A stretch of 64,000 bases of DNA. Origin: Obelidium mucronatum (Eukaryota; Chytridiomycota; Chytridiomycetes; Chytridiales; Chytriomycetaceae). The stretch covers positions 1-64,000 of the forward strand of contig JAIVFH010000025.1 in NCBI GenBank assembly GCA_025765595.1, in the 5' to 3' direction. A program made the translations under genes and the position numbers. Numbering within the stretch: the first letter of the stretch is position 1; every line of letters starts with the position of its first letter. Below are positions 32,728 to 44,150 of this stretch, piece by piece. A model generated the notes under the pieces. The model was not told where the DNA came from and ran no database searches. It worked only from the letters and a program-made list of their open reading frames with translations.

Positions 32728-33151
32728 ATGGCTCCTCTCACACTCCGCGCTAAACGCCTTAAAGCAACATACTTTGTCTCAGCCGAAAGCAATGATTCAG
32801 TGCTCGCGCTGAAAGGAAAGCTTGCACACATGATTGGCAAGAAGGAGGCTAAGGACTTGCGCCTCCAAATCCTCGACCAAAGAGATAAAACAAAACCAGG
32901 CGTTTTAGCAACACTCGAAGGTTTGTTGTGCATGAAAATCAATGATCATTGTGTACTTAACTCGCGTGCTTTTTTTTTTTTTTCGCGTGGTGATGAAAAT
33001 AGACCCCGCGTTGCTTGAGCAGCTTGGTCTAACAGATGATGCAGTCGTATACTTTTCGTACTGGCTCGGAGAAGGTCAAGATGGGTCATGGGAACCTGTT
33101 CAGTTTATTGAATTCGAACCATTGAATGATGAGGGAGAAGGTCATGCGTAA
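32728..33151 (+). CDS. Elongin-B-like ubiquitin-fold protein
   Basis: Two exons give about 109 residues. The fold pattern is ubiquitin-like: a first strand (LTLRAKRLKATYFVSAES), a helix (SVLALKGKLAHMIG), then LRLQILD, and a second exon with LLEQLGLTDDAVVYFSYW. The C-terminal tail (VQFIEFEPLNDEGEG) is acidic. The order fits Elongin B, the partner of Elongin C in Cullin-2/5-type ligases and in elongin. The assignment is by overall pattern rather than by a diagnostic motif. Confidence 0.65.
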
Positions 33152-33193
33152 AACAATAAAAAGTGTGTATTCCGGAGCGCTACGCAAGGTTCA

Positions 33194-35080
33194 TTATTCA
33201 TTCTTTTTGCTAGTTCGAAGGGCCTCCAGTCGAGATTTAGCCCGTTGAAGCGCCTCTGTGAAAATAAAATGCGTTCATATTGGAACCAAGTAAAAATGTG
33301 GATTTGCCTTCACCTGATATCGTTTTGGCGTTATTCTTAACATATTGAGTTGGATTGCTTTCCTGTAGAGGATCTGGTTCCGTGGTTGTACATAGCTGCC
33401 TGTTGGATCAACGTGTGATTCTCTTTTTTTTAGTTCTCCTTACATAGCGTGAATTTTTACTCCTCACCCTTGCTGATGAATTAAATTCATTTTAAAGTTA
33501 ATAGATCCACTTGATTCCGTTTGAAACCCGTACTTGATGAGCTTGGACCCGCGGTGACCAAACGGAATATAGTCGTAGGTGATGTCATCAAGTTCAGTGG
33601 ATCCTCCCACCAAAATGCTCTTGAGTTGAGAATATGGGCTGACCAACGGTTTCCAGGTTGATACATTCAAATCATAGCATCCTTTAAAAAAAAATAGGAA
33701 CGAGGTTAAGTAAAATAACAGCCAAGCCTTATAAAAAAATTCTCCTTCCAAAAAAAACCTGGTTCTTTGGGTACATCCACATATCCATACCCGAGAACTA
33801 TACTACGATCCCAACTATCCATTGAACAAACTTCAAAAAAGATCTTGGGCCATGCAGTATGGTTATCTATAAGTGGGGGAAAACAATGGTTAACGCCAGA
33901 AATGGCATGTCTTCATTTGGACCACTCACATCCTTGCACTGAAATCAACTCCACTTCGATAGGAAACGCAAATCTCGCTTCCCACAAGCCACTCTCTGGT
34001 AAATAGATCCCACTTGAGCATTGCGTGTATGCCGATAGAAGTGGTAAATGACCCCCCTCAACAGTCCATCCTTCAGTCAAATCGACCAGGTAATGGATGT
34101 ACACACTGGCTCCATAGAAACCTCTCGCGCTTGATATTTCTCCCATCAAGACTACGCGCAATCCAGGCGCAGACGGGGGTCGTTGGAACGATGATGGAAG
34201 GTGGATTTCTTTAGTTTGCATTCGCCTGAAGGATACATGAACACGGGTTCAGTAACAAGTGTTGCCATACTTCCCCAAACTCATTATATAAAAAAGATTC
34301 GGGGTTTTTTTTTCACCTGTCGTAATATTCGCTGTAAATCTTCCACTCCTTTTCTTCATCTACGGGATCAAGTTCTTTTGAGATAAGTTCAATCCTATAT
34401 TGATAAACATCTTCGTTGATTTGAAATTGATAAATTGAATCCGAGACGTTGAGGCCTGGCTGAAGAAAACATTGGAATTTCAATAATAGTAAGGAATGTT
34501 TCCGGAAACATCTAATCAAACCGTCATTGTAACCAAACCACTATCATGGCATTTAATAGTGCACAGCTTTTTTTCGTACGATTTCATTTGGAGATTGTCA
34601 GTGTTGGGTTCTCCTCTAACGTGAAAACAAACCTTGTCAATACAGTTGTTGGACAACCAATAACAAAGACACCGCTTACGCTTCGGAATAAATATACGCC
34701 ATAATATGCATCTCTGTAAACTTCACGTCCAACAAGGGCTTGTACAAATGAACGGGAACTTCCGAGACTCCCGTGTGCAATGGATCTGAAATAAAAATAA
34801 AAATAAAAATAAAATAAAAGTAAAAATAAAAAAGAATGGTACCAAATTCGGCGTTCAAAGAGGCAGCTATAGGACCTTTGAGCGTTTTCGTCAAAGTAAG
34901 AGCCCGTTTAGCCATATCACTCAGTTCCTCGTCCTTCGATGTGGTGACAGGGCGATAAATATCTTCTTCATTCAAGTATCCATCAGCATCGACATATGTG
35001 AACAGAAACATTCCGCCTTGACTTGTTGCATTCGCGGATGGGCTCATGTTTTCATCGCCGCCTTCGCCGGAAGATTTCAT
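33194..35080 (-). CDS. MKS1: Meckel syndrome protein 1 homologue (B9 domain)
   Basis: A transition-zone protein of the ciliary gate. The central B9/C2-like domain is clear: SSARGFYGASVYIHYLVDL, then WEARFAFPIEVELI, then VLGYGYVDVPKEPG, followed by the family-typical STWKP, ILVGGSTELDD and GFQTESSGSINFKMNLIHQQ. A C-terminal helix (EALQRAKSRLEALR) ends the protein. The N-terminus starts at the FLFTYVDADGY block, so about 100-130 residues found before that block in animal MKS1 are absent or lie in an unrecognised upstream exon; only 147 bp separate this ATG from the next gene. Together with WDR19 it shows a functional flagellar apparatus. Confidence 0.85.
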
Positions 35081-35227
35081 TTTTCGGGATTTGAGAATAT
35101 TTCTTCTCCCTTGACTGTGGTGCTGGCTTTTATTTCCTTTCGAAGATATTTCCCTTGTTTTTTTTTTAGTAAGGTGCTTTTTTATTATTCAAAGTGTTGT
35201 TGGGTGGTGCCAAAAATATCTTTATCC

Positions 35228-35665
35228 TCACTTTGGACTCATGACCTTCTTTTGCCATCGGACAATTAATTCTTCCGGTTCCGGTAATAGTTCATGCGAA
35301 TATGAAAGAGAAGATCTCTCGTTACGAAGTTGTAGATGTAATGCAGTTCCTGATGAGAAGGAAGTGGGGGTTAGTTTTTTCCGTCTGTGTTAGAATGGAA
35401 TGAACAGTCACCATGATGTAGATGTGATAATGGAACGCGTCGATCTGCAACTTTCCGTAGAATTACTCGGATCTTTAGGTTTTCCTGAAAGGGGAAGAAT
35501 GGATGGCGTTTTTTTTTTTGACAGGTGAGTGTGAGTGTATGGGTTGAAATAAAAATGCTTTGGATGCCTGTTTTTGGCATTTGCATCTAAGTTGAATTCG
35601 ATTACCAGCTGGTCTATGGTTCGGTAGCATCTCGTTACGTTGATGTCGGCTGTTGCGTTCTGCAT
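35228..35665 (-). CDS. Unknown small protein (~83 aa)
   Basis: Three exons joined by GT-AG introns give about 83 residues, from an ATG at 35665 (MQNATADINVTRCYRTIDQL) through ENLKIRVILRKVADRRVPLS to RWQKKVMSPK. It is predicted helical and basic, with no signal or membrane segment. Forty-nine bases separate its start from the divergent phosphatase gene. No family was recognised; the compact helical make-up suits a subunit of a larger complex, which is inference only. Confidence 0.55.
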
Positions 35666-35714
35666 TTATTTAGATTGCAAAAAAAAAAGTGGAATTTATA
35701 ATAAAACTAATTGT

Positions 35715-36674
35715 ATGGCAAACACAGCAATACCGCCCATCAACTTTGGATGCGTTGAGGTTTGAGTGTCTCCTTCTACTTTGTTTGACAGTTTTTGTGT
35801 AGTAAGATGATGACCCTGTAGGAAGATCTTTACCGCTCAGGTTTGACCAAACCAACCCCTTCCAACCACCCATGCAAATGTGAATCGATCGACGAATCAC
35901 ACATGAGAACATCAAAAAAATTACCTGTTTCAATAACGGGATCTCTTGCGTGTCTGTCAGCATTTTAATCCATACCTTTGCTTGATTTCAGGCCAACCAA
36001 ATGAACTCAACTTCCCATTCCTTGAACGCCTTAATCTGAAAACCGTCGTATTCTTGGCTCCCGAAGAACCAAATCAACGATTGTAATATTCGTTAGACGT
36101 TTGCACATAACAACAACTCATCAAAACAACCCACAAAGTCTAAATTTTATTGACGATCAAGAAATCGAATTCCATCATTTGGGACTTTTGAATTCGTCTG
36201 CTAATGCATGGGATCCTATTTCAGAAGAGGTATCCGACGCCCGATTTCTTTCTTTGGGTCTTAATCCTCTTTTTTTTTTTTTTTTTTTTTCCAGGTTGTT
36301 CTTGAATCGCTTGAACTTATTTTGGATCCCAAGAACTTTCCTTTAATGGTCATGTGTAATTTGGGAAGGCACCGAACGGGGACTGTAATTGGATGCTTGA
36401 GGAAATTGCAACGGTGGAACTTGACGAGTATCTTTGAAGAGTATCGAAGGTTTGTTGAATGCTAGCAGAAAAGCACCCACAAGGCTGACAAAATTGTCTT
36501 CGCCTAGATATGCCGGTCCCAAAGTTCGGATTCTGAACGAGCAGTTTATAGGTATTTAAAAAAAGAAGGAAAACTTCCGCTGTATTCTTCAGTCTGTTTG
36601 AATGACGCGTTATATCGCATTTAGAGCTGTTTGACACCGATTTAGTGAAGCAAACCAAGAGTTCGCTGCTTTGA
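35715..36674 (+). CDS. SIW14/PFA-DSP-type phosphatase
   Basis: An atypical dual-specificity phosphatase of the Siw14 family. In yeast that enzyme removes the 5-beta-phosphate of inositol pyrophosphates. Exon 1 (35715-35759) gives [10 protein letters not shown] 19-nt microexon (35822-35840) gives EDLYRSG. The next exon continues [20 protein letters not shown]. The catalytic loop is CNLGRHRTG (CX5R), followed by [14 protein letters not shown]. The end is VKQTKSSLL. The exon chain restores the continuous family pattern (xLYRSGQP, then NFPFL, then CX5R), which makes the microexon convincing. Confidence 0.88.
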
Positions 36675-36762
36675 CAATAAAAGCGCACGAAATTGATCGA
36701 AATTGATTGAAATTGAGTGAATTGATTATGCTCTTTTTCAAAGCACTCAAAAAACAAGCGAA

Positions 36763-38606
36763 ATGCAAATGTTACTCGGGCTGCTTGTGCTTGCATTCGC
36801 GCGCGGCGCCGCGGCATTTGACTTTTCGTGGTCGCCGGGGCCCGGCAAGGCGCCGGGCAACGCGCAGTGGACGCGCTTCTTCCTCGGCGCCGGCGGCAGC
36901 GGCAGCGGCGCCGCGCCCGCGGACATTGCGGACTGCGCCAGCGCCGCCGCGAAGCGCAGCGCCTGGGCGCCGACGTTCGACGACGGCCCGGCGCCGCCGA
37001 CAGCCAGCGTGCTCGCATGTTTGTGTTTCTTTTTCTTCCTTCTTTCTTTCTTCTTTTCTTTGTGACTCTTCCTGCGCCCAGACTTTGCCGCAAAGAAGCT
37101 CACCGCGACCTTCTGGGTCATTGGCGTCAACATCGTCGACGAGCCAGACATGCTGCTGGCCACATACGCCCAGGGCCACCAGCTGGGCCTGCACACGTGG
37201 TCGCACCAGGACCTGACCCTGCTCAGCGACGATCAAGTCGTGGCTGAGCTGGTGTACGCCGCACGAGCTGTCCTGGAAGTCACTGGAATCGTGCCAAAGT
37301 ACTTTCGTCCTCCACGTGAGTTGATTCTGCTTTCCTAATTTGGATCCTCACTCTGGCAAAAATAGAGGGGAATATTGATGACAGAGTCCGTCGCATCGCT
37401 GCAGCTCTTGGATTACGCGCTGTAAAATGGAGCCAAGATTCGAGCGATTGGAAGTACATTGGTACAGGGAAGATGGGAACTGCCGTTCCATCGACTTTCC
37501 AAACCTGGGTTGATCAAAATGTCACAAATGCCATCTCCTTGCAGCACGACTACTTTCCAGAGACTGCCGCTGTAATTGGAAAAACTATGGACATTCTAAT
37601 CAAGGCGGGTCGACGACTCGTTCCACTATCAGAGTGTCTTGGTGATGGCGATGTACACAACAATCCAATTCTCATGAATTTCTTCACAAGTGGTGCATTT
37701 TCAGGAAAACAGTCGTCAGGTGGAAGCAGTGGTAGTATCCCTATTCAGCCAGTTCAACCTACTCAACCACAGCTGTCATGCCAGCAAGGGTTCACTGCTG
37801 GTACCGACGCTTGGGGTACTTCAGGTTGCATCTTTCTGGATGCTTGCCCTCCAGGAAGCTCTTGGTCCGTACAAAGTAATGGATGCGGCTGTTTGCCAGC
37901 TACACCTGTGTGGGACAACGCAAACTTCAAATGCATTTCGGACTCCCCATCTCCTGTGATTATTGATCTTCCACAGCAGCCTCCTCCTCCTCCTTCTTGC
38001 CCAAGCAACTTTGTCTCGGGAATAGATGCATGGGGTGTTGCAGGATGTATTTTGTATAACTACTGCTCGCCCGGTGGTTCCTGGTCAGTTGAAAACAACA
38101 AGTGCAATTGTTTACCGTCAACTCCAGTATGGGATGCATCAGCAAAGATTTGCTACAGCGAAATCAGCTCAAATCCAGTTATTGCAGCAGGCCCATTTAT
38201 ACAATCATCATGTCAATCAGGATACACATTTGGAACTGACGGATGGGGATTTTCTGGTTGCATTTCCCAAGATACCTGCCCACAAGGTGCATCCTGGTCC
38301 ATCAAGTACAACAACTGCGTCTGTTTGCCAGCAACACCTTTTTGGAACCAGGAAAGTTTCAAATGCCAAGCAGCTCAAAGCCAAAGCAATTTGGAATCTG
38401 CGACTTTGAACCCGGTTTCTGTTGATGACCAAGTCAGAGTGCGGTCTGTTGTTTCGGGAACTATGGCGGTTGTTGGGATCGTGGGCGCCATCTGTGGCAC
38501 TGCTTTTATTGTTTCGTGGAAATTAAAGCAGAGAAAAAATGATCAACGTTGTCTGGTGGCCGGTGATGAGATTGAGAAGGGACATGGGTTTCTATCAACA
38601 AATTGA
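36763..38606 (+). CDS. Membrane-anchored chitin/polysaccharide deacetylase
   Basis: A signal peptide (MQMLLGLLVLAFARGAAA) is followed by a NodB-type carbohydrate esterase 4 domain. Motif 1 is TFDDGP, motif 2 HTWSH and motif 3 RPPR; later come KWSQDSSDW and ISLQHD. This activity removes acetyl groups from chitin in the cell wall. After a Gly/Ser linker come three Cys-rich repeats of about 80 residues (GTDAWGTSGC, GIDAWGVAGC and GTDGWGFSGC, each with a SWSV/SWSI and a CxCLPxTPxW core). They may bind carbohydrate. A C-terminal membrane helix (VVGIVGAICGTAFIVSW) and a short basic tail anchor it. The first exon is much richer in G+C than the rest. Confidence 0.9.
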
Positions 38607-38791
38607 GAGATTGTGTGTATTTTTCCTTTTTTGCTTACATTGTATTTATTGAGGTGTGTAAAAAGAAAAATACTGGTTTTTTATCTTTTCTTTTGGGTTT
38701 CTGAAGCAAAACAAAAAAAAATTTGTTCCAGAATCACGAAAAAAAAGGAACAAAAAGACTAGAAAAGAATTGAAGACAACAGAAAAAGCAC

Positions 38792-39301
38792 ATGGCTACA
38801 AGAACGACTAGTACCTCTTCTAGTACTTCTGGGTTGGTTGGCGGAGTGACTGGCAGTACCAGCAGAACCAATGGTATCGCGTCAACAGCATCAACTCTGA
38901 GTCGAACAACAGCAACGACAACAACAAATGCAGCAGCAACAACAACAACAACATTTATACCAGTCTCGAGTGTAACCTCTGCCCTACCTGTTCCCCTGTC
39001 TTCAACAACAGTAGTTCTCAGCAACCCCTCACAAAACCAAGGTGGTAGTAGCGGCGCACAGATTCAAGGAGACACGAGTTTAGGAATGGGAATATACGCG
39101 CTAATAGCATGTGGAGTGCTATTGTTCCTGGTTTTAATTGGCTGTACAATCTCCAAGTGTCGCAAAGTGACAATGAAACGAAGAACCACTAATGCTGGAG
39201 TTTTGGAAAAGCTTCCTTGGGTTGGACCGGACGCGCCTAGTCGCGTTAGCTTGCAAGGGTGAGTTGAAACGTGTGTGCTTGTTATTCAATCGCCGAGATC
39301 A

Positions 39302-39339
<38 letters not shown>

Positions 39340-39709
39340 ACAAATGCAACCATTGAATCGACCACCAAGTTTTATTGGATCCGCATCCGATGCTGCGTCC
39401 GTTCGAACTATTCCTGTCAAACGTGGGTCAGCTCATAACCTGAAGGACGAAGTATATGACCATCGAGTGTTACCTTCTTCTACGGCAACAAACTTTTCGT
39501 CTCCCCAGTCTCAGCCTTCAACACTGAACTCGCTGCTGGGATACAGTTCTTCAACATCGCCATTATCACTGGATTCTGCAGATAGCAGTTCACAGTCCCA
39601 CACTGTCAGTGTGGAGGTAGTTGTTGCTCCACCACTGTCAGCGGAAGAGATTGAAGCGTTGGAATTGCGGGCAAAACATAAGCAAGATATTTTTGGTTTC
39701 TCAAAATAA
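38792..39709 (+). CDS. Ser/Thr-rich single-pass membrane protein
   Basis: Two exons around an intron with 27 A. About 100 residues of almost pure Ser/Thr/Ala/Val, likely heavily O-glycosylated, precede one membrane helix (GIYALIACGVLLFLVLIGC). A cytoplasmic part of about 170 residues follows, with basic (KCRKVTMKRR) and Ser-rich stretches. No signal peptide is seen at this ATG. The layout resembles fungal cell-wall stress sensors (WSC/Mid2-like) but without a recognisable WSC domain, so sensor function is only a suggestion. It follows the deacetylase on the same strand. Confidence 0.65.
39309..39335. repeat. Poly-A tract, 27 nt
   Basis: A homopolymer inside the single intron of the Ser/Thr-rich membrane-protein gene, ending just before the 3' splice site. 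Confidence 0.9.
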
Positions 39710-39750
39710 AAGTATGCATATCAAGTATTTATTAAGCAAGGCACTTTTAA

Positions 39751-42700
39751 TTATTCGTTTCTTTTTTTGGGGTTCGGCATTTCAAACTTGCTCCCATCAG
39801 CACTCCGTTTCATTCCTGAAAGTACAACCGTTTCACTTGCTACCACACTGTCCCAAAACCCAACATCATCTCCATCACTGTCAAATTCTTCGTTCTTTCT
39901 TGAACTGCTTGTTTCAGACCATACTCTCTTCTCCGATAAAACCTAATGGAATGTGTTATAACATTGTTTTTTGTGTCGATTAGAAAAGAACACACCTTCT
40001 TATATTGCTCTCGAATGCGAGAAACCAAGTCTTCTACTGGGTTTACCATGTCTTTTCCCACATCATCAAAATGATCTGCAATTACATTCAAAAGGTTTGA
40101 TTTCCTGAGATGATATCAAGAAGATTTTAGAGAATGTCAGGGAGGTTTTTTTTCATCCTTCTCACCAAATGTCTTTGCTGCGCATCAACTTAATAGCTTC
40201 ATCCCTCCCTACATTGTAAAATTCCTTGACTGCCGCATTCGCACGAACTTTATCACGTGGAACAGCATCGTATCCCGGCGAACACTCCAAATGAAGGCCT
40301 TTGAATTAGAAAAAAAATTCAATCATAAAAATTTCCCAAAAGTGCTGCAATGTTGACTTGAAACATTACCTTCAAGACCACGAACGCGAGAAAGCGCTAC
40401 ATATGTCTGTCCTTCTGAAAAAGCACTTCTAACATCAATAGACGCCAAGTCCAAAGACAATCCTTGCGACTTGTGGATCGTCACGGCCCATCCATACACC
40501 AATGGTACTTGCGTCCTCCACATCTTACTTTGCTCAGAAAACTGATAAAGAAAAAACAAGAAAGTGTTGAAAAAAAAAAAAAAAACTTGACAAATTTATA
40601 AGCAAAAATACCTCAATGTCAAATTGGAATTCCACAATTGTCCGGATGCGATTTGCGCCAAACGCTACCACTGGGAATTTGATTCCATTGAATCTTGGTC
40701 TGCCGTCCTCATCTTTCGAATAATCAAAGTCAATCACAACGCCTCTACTTCCATTCACTAATCCTTCTGATACTGAGAGATTTGTAATTAGCATGACTTG
40801 CGTTCCAATCCGAAGATTGATTGACTTGACTGCCTGAACGTAATTTTCGATGGAGGGGACAAACTGGTTTTTTTGTTGAATTGAAAGTCAGCTTTCCAAA
40901 AAGGAACATCAGAGACAAGAAAAAACAAATTACAGCATTAGCTTCCTCTGTATTTGCTCCATCGTTGCAGAAATACGTGTGGACTTCTCCTTCGTTCAGG
41001 GCTCCAAAGAAACGCTGATTGATTTCATCAGCTCTTGTTTTTTGAAATTGGTTTCAGAGACATTCTTTAAAATCTCGTTTTACATACTTCTTTTTATGCG
41101 TGACAAGCCTGGTGGCAAGCAATAGAGGTGTGTCGAGAGACCTTGTGCACTGATTCAGAACAGCGCAGTCTTCGTTGGTATAAATCCCTTTACGGATTCG
41201 ATTCAACAACTCTACAAATTTTCTGTCTCCTTGACGAAAAACCTACAGTAAGAAAACCAAATGAGACCAAATTTGCGTTCATGAAACACAAAATAAAAGA
41301 AACCGAACATGAGTAAGTTCTACAAACGCAAAATCACATTTCTTCCAAACGGGGCTTTGAAAGGCATATAGAGTTCTTGGGTCAAAAGTATGAACTCGTT
41401 TTTCCTTTACGTGACAGTTTCTATTCAGGCACTTTGCAAGAGCCATATTCTCACGATTTACAAGGACATCAAACCCCAAGCACTTGCTGCATTGTGGTTT
41501 TTCAGGTACAGGCGGCAGTTGGAAAAAATCGCCTGACAATATGACTTGGAGGCCACCGAACGGTTGATCATTTTTCCTCACCGCTCTTGCAATATACTCG
41601 ACCTGATTTGTAGAATAATTAAGATGTGTAATGTTACCAGCGAACTTCAAAAAAAAAATTGAATCTACCAACTCAAAAGTCTTGTGAGAAACCATTGATA
41701 TTTCGTCAATAATCAAAACATCCAGATCGTTCCATTTCTGAACGTTTTGTGCCGACATTTTGGCAATAACTTTCGATGCCACTTGAAGACCAATTCCAAG
41801 TGAAGCAAAAGAATGCAATGTTACACCTTTGACTGAAAAAGAAAACTGTTTATACGTATGGCTTAAGTAAAATATAGGCAGAAAAAGTTACTTTGAATTG
41901 CGGCAACTCCTGTTGGGGCTGTGACTGCAACTCTCCTCCCCTTTGCACGTAAAAACTCTATCACAGTGTGAAGAGTGAAACTCTTCCCTGTTCCTGCCGA
42001 CCTGTTCGATTGGAAAATCAGAGCATGTACGATATCTCCTCAAAAAGTTACCCTGTTATGAAGCAGTTCTCGCCACGATCAATCAATGCAATTAAATTAC
42101 GCTGTTCGGTCGATAGTTTCGCAATTTTCTCATCCAGACGTTCGACAGGATCTATCACAGGAAGGGGTGCTGAAGAGGGATGTTCCTTGTTTGTTTGTTC
42201 CTTTTGAGGTGTTTGCGGCATTTTTTGCAGTTCCGTTGGTGTTGGGGGGAAGCAGACTTCGGATAAATTTTGTTTGTTTGGCGAGTCTGGAGTTATTTCC
42301 GCCCTTTCATCTGAAGGAGGATCAGTTTTCGTAATCCCATACAACGTCAAGTATTTATCAGAGCTTTTGAGCCTATGTCTTAATAAATCCCCTTCCCGCT
42401 TCCTCCTTTCGCAGTCAGATAGCTTGCTTCGGTTTGTTTGATCTTTGGATATGTGGCTACTAATGTTTGAGGTCGTTGGATTTGCCGGAGGTGCAGCACT
42501 AGCTTCATTCTTCTTGACGGCTAGAAAGGCATCTTTTTCGTATCTTAATTCTTTTGCCAGGTCTTGGAGCTCTTGTTCCAAATGTGAAGTCGGCGGGGTA
42601 AAATCGAAATGAAGTGATGGCACTTTTGGACTGGTTTCGTTTGGTAGGGTTGTCTTCGAGTCCGTTGCTGGGGAGGTATTCACAGGATGAAGATCAGATT

Positions 42701-43661
42701 TGACATCGCGGGTCTCTTCAATGATACGCTCTGATTTAATATTTGGAAGTTCAGCGTTCATTGAGACAGCAGAAGTTGAGGTTTCCAACTGCTCTAATTT
42801 GATGTTTCCTTCAATATTAGACTCAGTTTTGATGTTCACGAGTTCAGCTTTCTGACTTGGTGTCTCTGTCTTGTTGGGGAGCACATTCTCGATTATTTCT
42901 GTTTTGATTCCAATGAAATATTCCTTCGTATCAACTCCTTCAACGATATCCTTCTTGATTGAGTGAGTGTTTCGGCTATCGTCGAGGGGCACATATCCAG
43001 GAGCTGTGAATTCAATCGGGTTAAGATTCAGAGGGAAATATTTTGAAGGAACTGAAAGATAAATTACGCGATTTACATGAGGATGTTTCCGCGGCGTCCG
43101 TTGCTCCTGAAGAGTCATCTGAAGACTTGGACCTGGGTTTAACGGCCCCTTCCTTTTTCGCAATACGCCGATATATATTACAATCCAATGACATTGCTTC
43201 GTAGGCCATGAGATACGCGCCGTTTTGTGCTTTTGGGAGGTATTCGAAGCTACAGCTGGCTTTGAACAAACTCTTCTGAATCACATCGTGTGCGCTGCGG
43301 TGCAGTTTTTTCATAACATCATTTCTAACTCGATATTCACCAGACATCTGAATGGGTTGCAACAGATTGAGATCCCCGAGTTGGTCGAAAAGGAGCAAGG
43401 GGATATCACCTGTTTCACAACCAGCTCTGAAGCCCCATAAACAGAGACTGACGTACATCCAAGATCGATTGCCCCTTGTAGACCGAGCAGCATGGCTAAA
43501 TAGTCAGCCTGGTTGCTTGTCTGTTGCTCGGTGACATTAGCAATTTCAAGCACCACCGAGCCGTCAAGAAACACAACGGCGGCAGATGCAGCTTTTCCAG
43601 GATTGCCGCGAGTGAGTGACTGGAAGTGTACTACGCCAACGCGGGGGTGATCGGATGTCAT
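39751..43661 (-). CDS. PIF1-family helicase with N-terminal degenerate RNase H domain
   Basis: The N-terminus has the layout of an RNase HI domain (RGNPGKAASAAVVF, SNQADYLAMLLGLQGAIDLG, VSVYGASELVVKQ, then MSGEYRVRNDVMKKLHR). All four catalytic acids are replaced: the usual FDG reads FQS, AEY reads ADY, GDSE reads GASE, and the last Asp (N..AD.LA) reads Tyr. A long Ser/Glu/Lys-rich linker joins it to a PIF1 helicase: Walker A GSAGTGKS, Walker B LIIDEISM, LSGDFFQLPPV, and the 3' motif YGWAVTIHKSQGLSLD. It ends PNPKKRNE. The intron joining linker to RNase H was chosen as a GTATTG...TTTCAG intron of about 120 nt. PIF1 unwinds DNA in nucleus or mitochondria. Confidence 0.82.
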
Positions 43662-44150
43662 GAACTTTCGGACAAAAAAGATGCAAGTTAGATACAATCA
43701 TGGTCAAGAACAAGCCAATTCGGATTGGCGGCGTCAAGTGTACAACATACCTTTGAAATCTCATCTTTTACGTTCGATACTTCTGGATACTTGGAATCAC
43801 GCTTTTCTGTGGGGTTTTAATCGATCGAATATAACCAGTTGTACCAATTCGAGGCCAACGAAGGAGGATCAGACTGGACCAAGGCTGCTTCAAACGAGAT
43901 TTTAGCAATATCAGTGGTTGCCAAAGCCCCCAAGCAGAGGCCAAAGAGCCCTGTTTTGAGCGCCCACAATTACAAGGAGGCAGATTGTGCGTTCCAAAGC
44001 CGCGGCCGCAGCCGCCAGGTTCGAAGACATTCTAAGTGGTTTTCATTGACTTACGCTGTAGAGCTCCTTGCTTGTTGCATTTTTGGCTACTGTTGCTCAG
44101 TTGGTGTTTGAATGATTCCTTAAAGGTACTCTGAAATCTTTCCTTTATTG
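43662..44150. other. Stretch without a convincing gene
   Basis: 489 bp between the PIF1 start and the tandem array. A plus-strand frame begins near 43839 (YQFEANEGGSDWTKAASNEI), but it has no recognisable domain and is cut off by the array. It could be a remnant of a gene lost when the array expanded. Confidence 0.4.

Noticed and set aside
35666..35963. Minus-strand exons upstream of the small gene at 35228-35665
   Set aside because: They overlap well-supported plus-strand exons of the SIW14-like phosphatase and give no recognisable protein.
38734..39024. Minus-strand Val-rich frame opposite the Ser/Thr-rich protein
   Set aside because: It is the antisense of ACA/ACT-type codons; the plus strand has a membrane helix, a spliced second exon and a normal stop.
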